Shown: one piece after another, positions 42,971 through 52,487 of the stretch
Position numbering within the stretch: position 1 is the first letter of the stretch
Layout: each line of letters opens with the position of its first letter
Origin: Butyrivibrio sp. AE3004
Lineage (GTDB): Bacteria > Bacillota > Clostridia > Lachnospirales > Lachnospiraceae
Direction of reading: 5' to 3'
Assembly: GCF_000703165.1 (NCBI RefSeq)
Contig: NZ_JNLQ01000002.1
Span: forward strand, 1,178,001-1,242,000
Length of the DNA stretch: 64,000 bases
The notes under the pieces: generated by a model
Database searches by the model: none
What the model saw: the letters and a program-made list of their open reading frames with translations, nothing else
What the model was told of the DNA's origin: nothing
Translations under genes and position numbers: made by a program

Positions 42971-43028
42971 TATAGGCACATTTTTGCAAAAATGTGGCCT
43001 ATACATAAAATATATAGGCTGCTTTTTT
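42971..43028 (+). promoter_or_regulatory. mutually exclusive hairpins between adhesin 1 and the coiled-coil gene
   Basis: Hairpin A: TATAGGC-ACATTTTT (42971-42985) pairs with AAAAATGT-GCCTATA (42988-43003, one bulge). Hairpin B: the same GCCTATA (42997-43003) pairs with TATAGGC (43013-43019), followed by TGCTTTTTT. B is terminator-like, A would prevent it. No ligand domain was recognised. Confidence 0.6.
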
Positions 43029-43054
43029 ACGATTATTTTTTCAGAGGAACCGTT

Positions 43055-44188
43055 ATGGCACAGAAAGAATTAAGAAAGCTAAATAGAAAAGAGCTGCTCC
43101 AAATGCTTGTAGAGTTTTCAGAGGAAACTGAAACTGTCAGAATTCATGAGAAGGAGTTAAGAGAACAGTTCGATAAAGAACGTGAGCAGCTTTTACAGCA
43201 GATGGCTGATGAAAGAGCAGATCTGCTTGCAAAATTTGATGATGAAAAGGCTGAAATGCGTAGTAAGTTTGCAGAGCAGAAGGAGGAACTTCAGGCAAGA
43301 TTTACCAGAGAAAAAGCTGCATATATCAAACAGGCGGCTCTTGAGAGAGCAGAGCTCTTAAACAGCTTCAATGAAGAAAAAGCCGAGATGCGAAAGAAAT
43401 TCAATGAGCAGAAGGCGAAAGCAGAGGCACATTTTCAGAAAGATATTATTGGTCTTCGTGCAAGACATGACAGAGAATTTAAAGGTTTTCAGGCGAGGCT
43501 TGACAGAGAGAGAAAGGCCCTTTTAGAGGAAACAGAGAAGAAGCTTCAGCAGATTGAGAAAGCCGGAACGCTTGCGGAAGCGGTGCTTTCAATCAATGGC
43601 ATTTTTGAAGTTGCTCAAAATGCAGCAACTCAATATGAAGAGACTTTAAAAAAGGTTGAAGCCCTTAAGCAGGCTGAGGCTGACAGAGGCTTTAAACCTG
43701 AAGAGAAAGGAGAGGCCGAAGAACTTAAAAGAATTAAGCAGTTATTTGGTATTGGTAAAAAAACAAAATCGGCTTTTAAGGATCAGGAGACCGAAATTCC
43801 TGAAAAACATGAGATTCCCGATGTTATTTGGAAAGATGAGGAGAATGATCTGTCTGAAAGCGCCGAAATAGCGCAGAACGATACTGCCAATACTGATGCT
43901 GCATGGGTGATGGAGGAAAAAACTACAGGTCAGACAACAGAGCCTGTTGCTTCTGAAGATACCGGAGCGGATGATGTTGCAGTAATTCTGGATGAAAAAG
44001 AAACTGTAAAGAAAAGAACAAGAAAAACTACAAACAGAAAAACAGCTGCAAAAAAAGCAGTAGAAGATGAATCAGATGCTGATTCTGACACAGACGAGGT
44101 AAAGAAAACAACAAGAAAAAGAGTCAGAAAAGTGACAAAAGAATCTGAAAAGGAAACTAAGGTAGTAGATTTAAGTTTACAAGCATAA
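43055..44188 (+). CDS. cytoplasmic coiled-coil protein with basic C-terminus, pilus locus
   Basis: 377 aa from the ATG at 43055 (AQKELRKLNRKELLQMLVEF), which has an AGAGG upstream; the in-frame extension to 42992 runs through the hairpins and is unlikely. No signal peptide or membrane helix. Residues about 15-170 are a continuous coiled coil with repeated segments of the type FDDEKAEMRSKFAEQKEELQ and FNEEKAEMRKKFNEQKA. An acidic middle follows (about 250-310), then a Lys/Arg/Thr-rich tail (KKRTRKTTNRKTAAKKA, KKTTRKRVRKVTK). The role in a pilus locus is unknown; a scaffold at the export site or a nucleic-acid-binding protein are both possible. Confidence 0.75.
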   Translation: MAQKELRKLNRKELLQMLVEFSEETETVRIHEKELREQFDKEREQLLQQMADERADLLAKFDDEKAEMRSKFAEQKEELQARFTREKAAYIKQAALERAELLNSFNEEKAEMRKKFNEQKAKAEAHFQKDIIGLRARHDREFKGFQARLDRERKALLEETEKKLQQIEKAGTLAEAVLSINGIFEVAQNAATQYEETLKKVEALKQAEADRGFKPEEKGEAEELKRIKQLFGIGKKTKSAFKDQETEIPEKHEIPDVIWKDEENDLSESAEIAQNDTANTDAAWVMEEKTTGQTTEPVASEDTGADDVAVILDEKETVKKRTRKTTNRKTAAKKAVEDESDADSDTDEVKKTTRKRVRKVTKESEKETKVVDLSLQA

Positions 44189-44343
44189 ACTATATCTTGT
44201 GTCAAGTACGAATTATGCAACAAATTGTGCATGTTTCGTGAACCTTAAGTACAACCTGTCGATTATAATATGAAAGCTACTCGCAGTAGATTTTATTCTT
44301 AGCTTTAATTTACATGTGAAAGGGCGAAAAAATAAGGGGTGTT

Positions 44344-45030
44344 ATGAATACGGAAGAAAAGAATATTCCATTCATGGATGAAACTCCAGAAGAACAATTA
44401 AATAAGCCTTCGCTAGAAGAATTAAGAGCGGAACTGAAGCGTGAGTACAGAAAGCATGATTACAAGAGAACGCTCAGGAATACCATAGTGGTCATCATAG
44501 TTGTAGCAGCATTTTCGGTACTGGTTTCAAGCTTTTTTATCACAGTGCTTAAGGTTACGGGCGATAGCATGACACCTACACTTGAGACAGGGCAGATAGT
44601 TATAGCCAATAACTATGCAGAGCTTAAGACCGGAGAACTAATTGCTTTCTACTATAACAACAGGGTTCTGGTTAAAAGAGTCGTGGGCTCTCCCGGAGAT
44701 TGGATCAATATCGACGAGAGTGGAAAGGTATCAGTTAATGGCGTAGCCCTTGACGAACCGTACGTTTCCGATTTGAGTCAGTATGCTGATGCAGTCGGTG
44801 AGGGAGATAAAATCACATTCCCGTATCAGGTGCCTGACAAGAGGTACTTTGTACTGGGAGACCACAGATCGGTATCAATTGACAGCAGATCATTAACAGT
44901 TGGGTGCGTGTCTGCGGAGCAATTGATCGGTGGTGTTTTTTTCAGACTTTACCCTTTTAAAGATTTTGGGGGGATCAAGAGTAAAGTCAGTACCGGTGAG
45001 GAGATAATGGACGAGCCGGACTTGCAGTAA
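44344..45030 (+). CDS. signal peptidase I of the pilus locus
   Basis: 228 aa. A long acidic/charged cytoplasmic N-terminus (1-45), one membrane helix (about 47-70), then the extracellular catalytic domain with Ser75 in TGDSMTPTL and Lys111 in NRVLVKRVVGSPGD, plus GDHRSVSIDSR. This is the type I Ser/Lys dyad. Its place between two giant adhesins with an unusual shared export segment suggests a dedicated processing enzyme, as known in some Gram-positive pilus loci. RBS AGGGGTG. Confidence 0.93.
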   Translation: MNTEEKNIPFMDETPEEQLNKPSLEELRAELKREYRKHDYKRTLRNTIVVIIVVAAFSVLVSSFFITVLKVTGDSMTPTLETGQIVIANNYAELKTGELIAFYYNNRVLVKRVVGSPGDWINIDESGKVSVNGVALDEPYVSDLSQYADAVGEGDKITFPYQVPDKRYFVLGDHRSVSIDSRSLTVGCVSAEQLIGGVFFRLYPFKDFGGIKSKVSTGEEIMDEPDLQ

Positions 45031-45067
45031 TTTGGGCGGAGAACAGGTTATTAAGGGAAGAAAGATA

Positions 45068-48000
45068 ATGAGGAAATTGGAAAACAATCGCATTGAGGGA
45101 TTTGTAAAAAAGCACATTTTCTTAAAGAAATGGGTATCGGTGATGCTTGTCATTGCAATTCTTGTAACAACAGGCACAATGTATGCGCTTAATAAATCAG
45201 CATCAGCCGTATCCGAAGAAACAGCGGAAGATGTGGGAATGGTAATTTCATCTGAAGAAAGTGAGAATACGGAAGTAGAAACTGCTTCAGCTGAAAATGA
45301 TACAAATCAGACCGTAGAAGAAGTAAATACAGAGGGAACTGAAGCTTCGGAAAACAATGCGAATGATTCTGCTTCTACAGAAAGCACAACAGCTGAGAGT
45401 CAGGGCACAGAGACAACAGGAACTGAGCAGAATACAGAAGAAACAGCAAATAACTCTGAAAACGGCGAAACTGAAAAAATAGAAGAAAATAATACCTCCG
45501 CTGAAGAGAATGCTGCTTCAACAGAAGAAAGCACAAACGCTTCCGAAGAAAGTGCCACAACAGAAGAAGGCAATGCTTCATCTGAGGAAGGTTCTTCTAC
45601 AGAAGAGAACAAGTCAGATGTGAACGGTACAGAGAAAACAGAAGAGAGCGTTGAAACAATCAAGCTTGCGGATAGCGCTGAAACAGTTCTTACAGAAAAC
45701 GTTGTTCTTAAGGTTGCTTATGTAGATGAAGAGAATAATGCGATTGCGGAAGAAAAGGAAATCAGTCTTTCAGAAAGCCTTGATTTTGCAACCGAAGCTC
45801 CTAAGCAGGAAGGTTACGAATTCAAGCAGGCTGCAATCGACGGCAATGTTATCACCAAAATCTTCGCTAAGCAGGATGATAACGGATTTAAGTATTACGA
45901 AGTAAATAAAGAAGATGACACAACAGTAGTTGTTAAAGAAAATAAAACAGTTGTCCTTACATATGCACGTGATGTGGTAGTTGAAGGCGGTATAAAGCTT
46001 ACAGCTAAATATGTAGATAAAGATGGGACAGTAATAAAAGATGCTCAGGACCTTTGCTTTACAGCTGAGACAGAGCTTGCAACAGATGCACAGCTGACTG
46101 TAGATGGTTATTTCTATCTTGGAGCTGCTTATATCGACCAGAAGATTACAAAAATTACTCCTATATTTACCGAGAATAGTGAAGCAGCTGCCGATGGTGA
46201 AAATAAAGTAACCGTTAAGGAGTATAAGCTTTTCAATGGCGATAACGAGGCAGCAACTGTTGAGGAAGATACTGAAATTGTTCTTACATATGCAAAGGCA
46301 ACTTCTGAGACAAGCTTCGAGTATAGCGATGAGAAGGTAGTTGTAAAGGCTCAGACAGCTTCAGATAGAGTATTCCCTGAAGGAATTGAACTCAAGGTTA
46401 CTGAAGTGACAACCGATACTCAGAATTACAATTACGATGCATACATGAATGCCCTCAATGAAAATGCAGAATGTATTGCAAAGGATGCCGGACTTGAGGA
46501 GACAACACAGTACAACGAGTACAATACAGTCCTTTATGATATTGCTTTTATATATGAAGGAAAAGAAATTCAGCCTAAGGAAGGCTCTGTAAATATCAGC
46601 ATTGAGTTCAAGGACAATAAGCTTTCCGAGGAGCTTTTAGCAGAGAAAAAGGAAGACATCACAGTAGTACATCTTCCTATAAAAGAAGAAGTAAAGAAGA
46701 CAGCTGAAATCGAGAACACCGAGGATGCTACAGAAATAAAGGCAGAGGATGTTGAGGTTAAGACATTAACTGAGGCAACTGCTGAAGTAGATAATGGTGA
46801 GGATAATAACGAGAAGGTTGAATTCACAGAAGATAATTTCTCAATTTTTGCTGTTATATCTTATCAGAAGCATGATCCCGGAACAGACGACTTCAAGTCA
46901 GTTCTTGGTGATGCGGTTAATTTTGGAATAATTGCAAATGAACTCACAATTGGTGAGTCAGAGACAAATTTTGCAGTTAAAAATGCACATGTTACCTTAC
47001 AGTCAGGTAATGATATGACAAATCCTGCTGAGCAGACATACATGGCAGGAAGCATAGACGGAGAATTTCATATTAAAGGTTACGATGCATATTTTATTAT
47101 TCCGGAAAATAATGCAAATAAAGTTAAGCATACAGCCGGAGCATCTCACCTGAAGATTGATACATCATATAGTTATACTGATATAGGAAACACTATTGAT
47201 GATATGTTCACTTATATCAGAGCGGCCTCAAAGGATCTTACAGCGCCCGGAAAAGGACAGATAGTTTGGCCGTTCCAAAGTAGTGATGATAGATTCCATT
47301 GGAAGATTTATCTGTTAGACAGACCTGCAGGTACGTATTATGTAAATATTAATGATGATTATCTCGGTAAGATATTTAGAGAAGCGGCGGCTCTCCAGAT
47401 ATTTAAGAGGGATGATCAGACATTAGTATTTAATATCAATTCTTCAAAAGCAGTGAATATGCATAAGTTCGCGGTATCAAGAGATGGAGCGAATTTTGTA
47501 GATTCAGATACTTTAGCAGGTAAAAAGGGTGGCGAAAACTACAGTAGTATTTCCAGAAGCATTATTTGGAACTTTACTAATGCCACGGAAGTTCATAGTT
47601 CAACAGGTGTTGTAGGTGTGTTTATTGCCGGAAAAGATAATGCAACATTTTATAATGACACTACTTCAGCCGGTTGGATAGCATTTCCTAATGTAGTTAT
47701 TGGTGCGGGAGAGTTTCATAACACATATGATGAAGTGCAGCAGATTAGTGGTACTGCTCAGTTCCAGGCATATAAGACAATAGATGGTAAGGATGCTACT
47801 GTATCAGGGTTCAGATTTACATTATCTAAGCAGGAAGAATCCGGAAGCTGGACTGATATACAGACTGTTTCAAATGATGTGTCTGCACCGCATGATGTAA
47901 TATTCAACGGAATTACTTATGGTGGCAATGCAACTTATTCCGGAAATAAGAATTATCAGTATGTTTCATTAGGAGTTGGAGATAGCAAGGATTTCATTTA

Positions 48001-50548
48001 CGTAATTAAAGAATCCATGGGAACAACTGATAGCGAGGGTAATTCTTATACAGCTGATTCAAGATATTATTTTGCAAAAGTTACTGTTACATGTGTAAAA
48101 CAGAATGACTTTACTGCTTCTGTATATTACAAGGTAAGTGCTCCTTCCTATTATTATGATTATGGATGTACACAGCCTATAAATGAGCAGCTTCCTACCT
48201 TTGATAATAAAACAACAGCAGGAAGTGCCGGAATCAAGTTATTCAAGTATCTGAATAATGAGGATCCGGGAGAGCACAAATACACATTTACAGTTAGAGC
48301 TCTTAAAAAGCGTAATAATGGTAATAATACAGAGTATTATCTGGATACACTTACGAATAATCTGACTAACGTTGGTAAGGATATCAGTTACTCATTTAAT
48401 TATGATGGCAATTATGTAGTGATTGATTCAGGAAATAATAAGCGTCTGTATTTAGTTATTACAGAAAATGCTATAACCAATGATACAAAAGATTCTTTAA
48501 CTGTTGAGAAAGATGAAAACTATATTATAGCCAGAGTGGATCTGAATGCTGATGGTAATTCTGTAAATAATGTTTATTATTTCAGATATGATAAAGAGGA
48601 TTCTACAGAAGCAGGCTATATTAAGAAAATTGAATCAGGCAATGGTAATGATGTATTTAATGGTATAGTTTCTGACAAGACCAAGACTGCTGATAACAAG
48701 ATTGCAGATGCATCGGATGTTGCTTTTTACAATAAAGGACAAGGCTTGCTCAGAATCCACAAGATGGTGGTAAATGACTTTGGCTCAAAATTTGTAAGAG
48801 ACAATACCGGCACAGCTTTGCTTGATACGGTTACATTCCGCATAACGAATAATTCTTCCAAGAATTATATAGTATTCCACGGATTTACCGGTGATTGCAG
48901 AACTGAGAAGAATTGGGCTACAGAATATGATTCAAATCATAAAGAAATCAAAAAATATGATGTAACTTATAACGGAAGTGCCCAGTGGACAATATCTGGA
49001 CTTGATGCAGGAACCTATACTGTTGACGAGGTTGCGGACGGATATACATTTGGTTACGATGCGGCTTCAAATACTAGCTCAGCTATAGAGTCCACTAATA
49101 TGTCACGTGTAACTAAATATGATGTTACTGTTGATGATGAAGAGTCTGGAGAGTGGCATTTTAAAGCAGGTGGAAACAACTACAGAAAAGTTTACTCGAT
49201 AGATATTCCTAATCACTATGATTTACCTCCGGATAATGTAGTTGTTGGTGGAAAAGTTCAGACAGTTCAGGTATGTAACTATTACAGCATACCGATCGGA
49301 CCGTTGCAGGTAACAAAGAACTTCACCAGAGGTGAATGGAAGCCTGATATGGCATTTACCTTCAAAATTGAACCAGCAGGTTATTCAGCTTATACATCTG
49401 AAGGAGCCGGAATTTCATTGAATTCCCAGCCAATGCCTCAGAAATATGGTTCAACCCAGATTGCTGATACTGTGACATTGACCGGTGCAAATGCTACTTA
49501 TGATGAAAAGACCGGAAAATATACTGCTATAGCATCGTTTGAGTCAATACCATTCAGATATGAAGGCACATATTACTACAAGATAACTGAGTTGGATAAA
49601 GACGGTAATCCGTATACAACCGCAATTGACGGAGTGCAATATGACGATACAGAAATCTATGTAAAGGTTGTTGTTTCCAAGAAAAAGACAACCTTCACGA
49701 AGGATTACAAGTATAAGAATATGACACATCCTGATCCGAATAAATATTCAAAGAAATATTCCGGATATGGCGAGAATGAAGTATACACACAGAAGGATGA
49801 GGATTTCTATTATCTTGGTGCAGATGTAACTTATGCAAGTGATATAGATTTCAAAAACGTATTGGCAGAGTGCGAGTTACATTTAGGTACTAATCCGGAT
49901 ACGGTTAATTACACGAATAATGAGTTTATAGCTACTTATACTGAAAAAGATGGTGTATTAAAGGTTGCATTTAATAACACACTGCTTGGTAAGCTCACAG
50001 TATCAAAGAAATGGCTTGATACTGCGGAAAAAGATGATTCAGAGAATCACTCAGTACAATTGGATTTACACCTCTGGCAGAGAACTAAGTCAAAGGCAGA
50101 CGGCACTTATAGTGAGTGGAAAACATATCCCTCTGCTGAAAAGCCAATGATAATACCGCTGACCAAGACAAATAATTGGAGCTATACGGTTGATGAGCTT
50201 CCGCTGTCTGATGAAGACGGAAATGAATATGAATATTGTGTATGGGAGCCAAGTGAAACAGCTAAATCATATTTTGTTTCATATTCATATAATGGCGGAG
50301 AAGCACATAAGTGTGAATTTGACAATACAACAACAGTAGATGGGGAAGAGGTATATAATCCCGGATATTCAATGAAAGCTAATGGTAGAGACTATGGAAA
50401 TGTAGTTATTACAAACCAGGCATTTAATGCATATGCACTTCCTTCTACCGGTGGAGTAGGAACTATGCCGATCATTCTTCTTGGAGCATGCATGGCAATT
50501 GGTTCAATGATAGCTATGTACTTATTTAGGAGAAAAGAGGAAGAGTAA
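45068..50548 (+). CDS. giant sortase-anchored surface adhesin 2
   Basis: About 1826 aa from the ATG at 45068 (RKLENNRIEGFVKK; RBS AAGGGAAG); an in-frame start at 45032 is less likely. The export segment WVSVMLVIAILVTTGTMYAL and ASAVSEETAEDVGMVIS match adhesin 1 closely. Then an acidic Glu/Thr/Asn-rich stretch (about 55-200), MucBP-like repeats (about 215-430), the domain shared with adhesin 1 (about 440-600), a unique middle region, Spy0128-type pilin domains (for example GPLQVTKNFTRGEWKPDMAF), a Cna-B domain (GKLTVSKKWLD) and the sorting signal LPSTG at about 1791, helix, FRRKEEE. It lies 37 bases after the signal peptidase gene. Confidence 0.88.
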   Translation: MRKLENNRIEGFVKKHIFLKKWVSVMLVIAILVTTGTMYALNKSASAVSEETAEDVGMVISSEESENTEVETASAENDTNQTVEEVNTEGTEASENNANDSASTESTTAESQGTETTGTEQNTEETANNSENGETEKIEENNTSAEENAASTEESTNASEESATTEEGNASSEEGSSTEENKSDVNGTEKTEESVETIKLADSAETVLTENVVLKVAYVDEENNAIAEEKEISLSESLDFATEAPKQEGYEFKQAAIDGNVITKIFAKQDDNGFKYYEVNKEDDTTVVVKENKTVVLTYARDVVVEGGIKLTAKYVDKDGTVIKDAQDLCFTAETELATDAQLTVDGYFYLGAAYIDQKITKITPIFTENSEAAADGENKVTVKEYKLFNGDNEAATVEEDTEIVLTYAKATSETSFEYSDEKVVVKAQTASDRVFPEGIELKVTEVTTDTQNYNYDAYMNALNENAECIAKDAGLEETTQYNEYNTVLYDIAFIYEGKEIQPKEGSVNISIEFKDNKLSEELLAEKKEDITVVHLPIKEEVKKTAEIENTEDATEIKAEDVEVKTLTEATAEVDNGEDNNEKVEFTEDNFSIFAVISYQKHDPGTDDFKSVLGDAVNFGIIANELTIGESETNFAVKNAHVTLQSGNDMTNPAEQTYMAGSIDGEFHIKGYDAYFIIPENNANKVKHTAGASHLKIDTSYSYTDIGNTIDDMFTYIRAASKDLTAPGKGQIVWPFQSSDDRFHWKIYLLDRPAGTYYVNINDDYLGKIFREAAALQIFKRDDQTLVFNINSSKAVNMHKFAVSRDGANFVDSDTLAGKKGGENYSSISRSIIWNFTNATEVHSSTGVVGVFIAGKDNATFYNDTTSAGWIAFPNVVIGAGEFHNTYDEVQQISGTAQFQAYKTIDGKDATVSGFRFTLSKQEESGSWTDIQTVSNDVSAPHDVIFNGITYGGNATYSGNKNYQYVSLGVGDSKDFIYVIKESMGTTDSEGNSYTADSRYYFAKVTVTCVKQNDFTASVYYKVSAPSYYYDYGCTQPINEQLPTFDNKTTAGSAGIKLFKYLNNEDPGEHKYTFTVRALKKRNNGNNTEYYLDTLTNNLTNVGKDISYSFNYDGNYVVIDSGNNKRLYLVITENAITNDTKDSLTVEKDENYIIARVDLNADGNSVNNVYYFRYDKEDSTEAGYIKKIESGNGNDVFNGIVSDKTKTADNKIADASDVAFYNKGQGLLRIHKMVVNDFGSKFVRDNTGTALLDTVTFRITNNSSKNYIVFHGFTGDCRTEKNWATEYDSNHKEIKKYDVTYNGSAQWTISGLDAGTYTVDEVADGYTFGYDAASNTSSAIESTNMSRVTKYDVTVDDEESGEWHFKAGGNNYRKVYSIDIPNHYDLPPDNVVVGGKVQTVQVCNYYSIPIGPLQVTKNFTRGEWKPDMAFTFKIEPAGYSAYTSEGAGISLNSQPMPQKYGSTQIADTVTLTGANATYDEKTGKYTAIASFESIPFRYEGTYYYKITELDKDGNPYTTAIDGVQYDDTEIYVKVVVSKKKTTFTKDYKYKNMTHPDPNKYSKKYSGYGENEVYTQKDEDFYYLGADVTYASDIDFKNVLAECELHLGTNPDTVNYTNNEFIATYTEKDGVLKVAFNNTLLGKLTVSKKWLDTAEKDDSENHSVQLDLHLWQRTKSKADGTYSEWKTYPSAEKPMIIPLTKTNNWSYTVDELPLSDEDGNEYEYCVWEPSETAKSYFVSYSYNGGEAHKCEFDNTTTVDGEEVYNPGYSMKANGRDYGNVVITNQAFNAYALPSTGGVGTMPIILLGACMAIGSMIAMYLFRRKEEE

Positions 50549-50609
50549 TCTTTCCGCAGATAAGAATTCTGCAAATCAAAGGCTTAAGATGCCATAGGCA
50601 TTTTAACAA

Positions 50610-50627
50610 AGGTGCTCATTTGCACCT
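50610..50627 (+). other. hairpin upstream of the major pilin gene
   Basis: AGGTGC / GCACCT with a six-base loop; just before it is ATGCC-ATA-GGCAT followed by TTTT (50589-50604), a weak terminator-like element. Together they could reduce read-through from adhesin 2 or stabilise the pilin message. Confidence 0.45.
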
Positions 50628-50695
50628 CATATATGGAAAAAAGTAACAAAAAACGTCAAAAACAGACAAGATTCAAAACAAAGGAGAGAGGATTA

Positions 50696-52282
50696 ATGAA
50701 AGGATTTAAGAAAGTATTAACCGGAATTCTTGCAGCAACCATGATTATGGGTGCTAGCCTGAATGTTTCTGCTGCAGCAGGTAAGATTTCTGTAAATCAT
50801 GCAGAAGAAGGAACAAAGTATAATTTTTACAGAGTATTTGATTTAAAGGGAACAGGCGATAATGGCAGTGGTGAATATACAAGTGTTTCCTACACAATAA
50901 ATAAAGACTGGACAGCATTTTTTAATGGTGATGGTAAGGCATATATTGTTGATAAAAATACTGAAGACGGTAAGCTTAATCCCATAAATGTTGATGGCGT
51001 TACTAAGTACATTAACATCACAGAAGCAAATGTTGTTGAGTTCACAAATACAGCAACAAAATATGCAACAGTAAGCGATAAGACTGTAGAAGCATCCTTT
51101 ACAGCTGATGCAACTGATGCAGCTAATGGAACAGACGTTGAGGTTAATGAGCTTGGATACTATATCATGGTTCCCGAGAATGTTGCTGATCAGAATACAT
51201 TTAGTAGCGGTTCTATTGCTTCAATTACTTCAACTGCTCCTAATGCAATAGTAAACGTAAAGGCTTCAAAGCCTCAGATTGAAAAGACAGATGATGTAAT
51301 TTCAGCTGAAATTGGACAGACAGTAACTTATACTCTTACAGGTAAGGTTCCTAATACTGCTTCATATGAAGACTATAAGTATATTCTCTCTGATAGAATG
51401 GATGAAGGTCTTACTTTTAATAAAGAATCTGTTAAGGTTTATATCGATAACGCTGAGATTGCCGATGCTGCTATAGCTACAACTGATGAAAACAATAAGG
51501 ATTTAAATGGTTTTGATGCTGATATTCCTGTAATGAAGTATCAGGCAAAGATTGGTACTGAAATTAAAATAACATATACTGCTACAGTAAACGAGAAAGC
51601 AGTAGAGAAGCCTCAGCAGAAGAATAAGGTTACACTTAAGTATGGTCGTAATCCTTTTGAAACAACTGAGTCTAAAGAAGAAGAGTTATATTCTTCCAAT
51701 GTTGTTATTTCAAAGCAGAATAATAGTGGTGTAAAACTTGAGAATGCAAAATTTGCACTTGTAAAGAAGGCTGAAAATGCTGGCGAAACAAATAAGTTCT
51801 ATTTCTACAATGATACAACAAAGAAGGTTGAGTGGGTTGATGTTGCTGATGTGACTATAGCAGATGAGACAACATCGGTTACAGATGAAATGGCAAAGAA
51901 GATTGCTGATGCCACAACAATTACAAAAGTATCGACTGATAAGAATGGTGCAGCAACATTTAAGGGACTTAAGGATGGCACATACTATCTTGTTGAGTTT
52001 GAAGCACCTACAGGATATAACAGACTTGCTAACCCTCAGAAGGTTTCTGTAGTAGGAAAAGATGCAGATGCGAAGACTCCTGAATTAGAAAATGTAGCTC
52101 AGGCAGGTCAGACAGAATTTGATTCACAGTATGTTGGCGAAGAGAAAGTAATAAATGAATCAGGTGTTACACTTCCTTCAACCGGTGGTATCGGTACAAC
52201 AATCTTCTACATCATCGGTGGACTTCTTATCGTAGCTGCTGTAGTATTTTTCGTAGTACGCAGAAGAGGCGATGCTGAATAA
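50696..52282 (+). CDS. major pilin subunit (isopeptide-forming, LPSTG)
   Basis: 528 aa from the ATG at 50696 (AAAGGAGAGAGG upstream); an ORF extension to 50612 has no RBS. Signal peptide KGFKKVLTGILAATMIMG to about residue 28 (VSAAAG). A D2-type fimbrial isopeptide domain follows (IEKTDDVISAEIGQTVTYTL and KVTLKYGRNP) and a Cna-B/SpaA-like domain with the pilin E-box YYLVEFEAPTGYN (about 430-442). The sorting signal is LPSTG at about 492, membrane helix and RRRGDAE. The paired E-box and sortase C downstream identify it as the polymerised backbone. It is the best candidate for the shaft of the fibre. Confidence 0.93.
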   Translation: MKGFKKVLTGILAATMIMGASLNVSAAAGKISVNHAEEGTKYNFYRVFDLKGTGDNGSGEYTSVSYTINKDWTAFFNGDGKAYIVDKNTEDGKLNPINVDGVTKYINITEANVVEFTNTATKYATVSDKTVEASFTADATDAANGTDVEVNELGYYIMVPENVADQNTFSSGSIASITSTAPNAIVNVKASKPQIEKTDDVISAEIGQTVTYTLTGKVPNTASYEDYKYILSDRMDEGLTFNKESVKVYIDNAEIADAAIATTDENNKDLNGFDADIPVMKYQAKIGTEIKITYTATVNEKAVEKPQQKNKVTLKYGRNPFETTESKEEELYSSNVVISKQNNSGVKLENAKFALVKKAENAGETNKFYFYNDTTKKVEWVDVADVTIADETTSVTDEMAKKIADATTITKVSTDKNGAATFKGLKDGTYYLVEFEAPTGYNRLANPQKVSVVGKDADAKTPELENVAQAGQTEFDSQYVGEEKVINESGVTLPSTGGIGTTIFYIIGGLLIVAAVVFFVVRRRGDAE

Positions 52283-52390
52283 TTTACAATAAGCAACACT
52301 TTTACCTTAATTGGTAGAGGGAAACATAAAAATAATTACTAGAATATTGAATCTTGTTTCTGTAGACATGATATAGAAACATTCTGTGGC

Positions 52391-52420
52391 GCCCGGGCAG
52401 ACTCATCTGCCTGCCCGGGG
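52391..52420 (+). other. GC-rich hairpin after the major pilin gene
   Basis: CCCGGGCAG / CTGCCCGGG, nine perfect GC-rich pairs in an AT-rich gap, followed by CTGCGGTTAAATGTTTTT. There is no immediate T-run, so it may partly terminate or protect the pilin message, raising pilin over sortase. Confidence 0.7.
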
Positions 52421-52487
52421 CTGCGGTTAAATGTTTTTAGTAAGTTTTTTTGAAGAATTTTAATTATTTAATCATGGACGGAATGTA

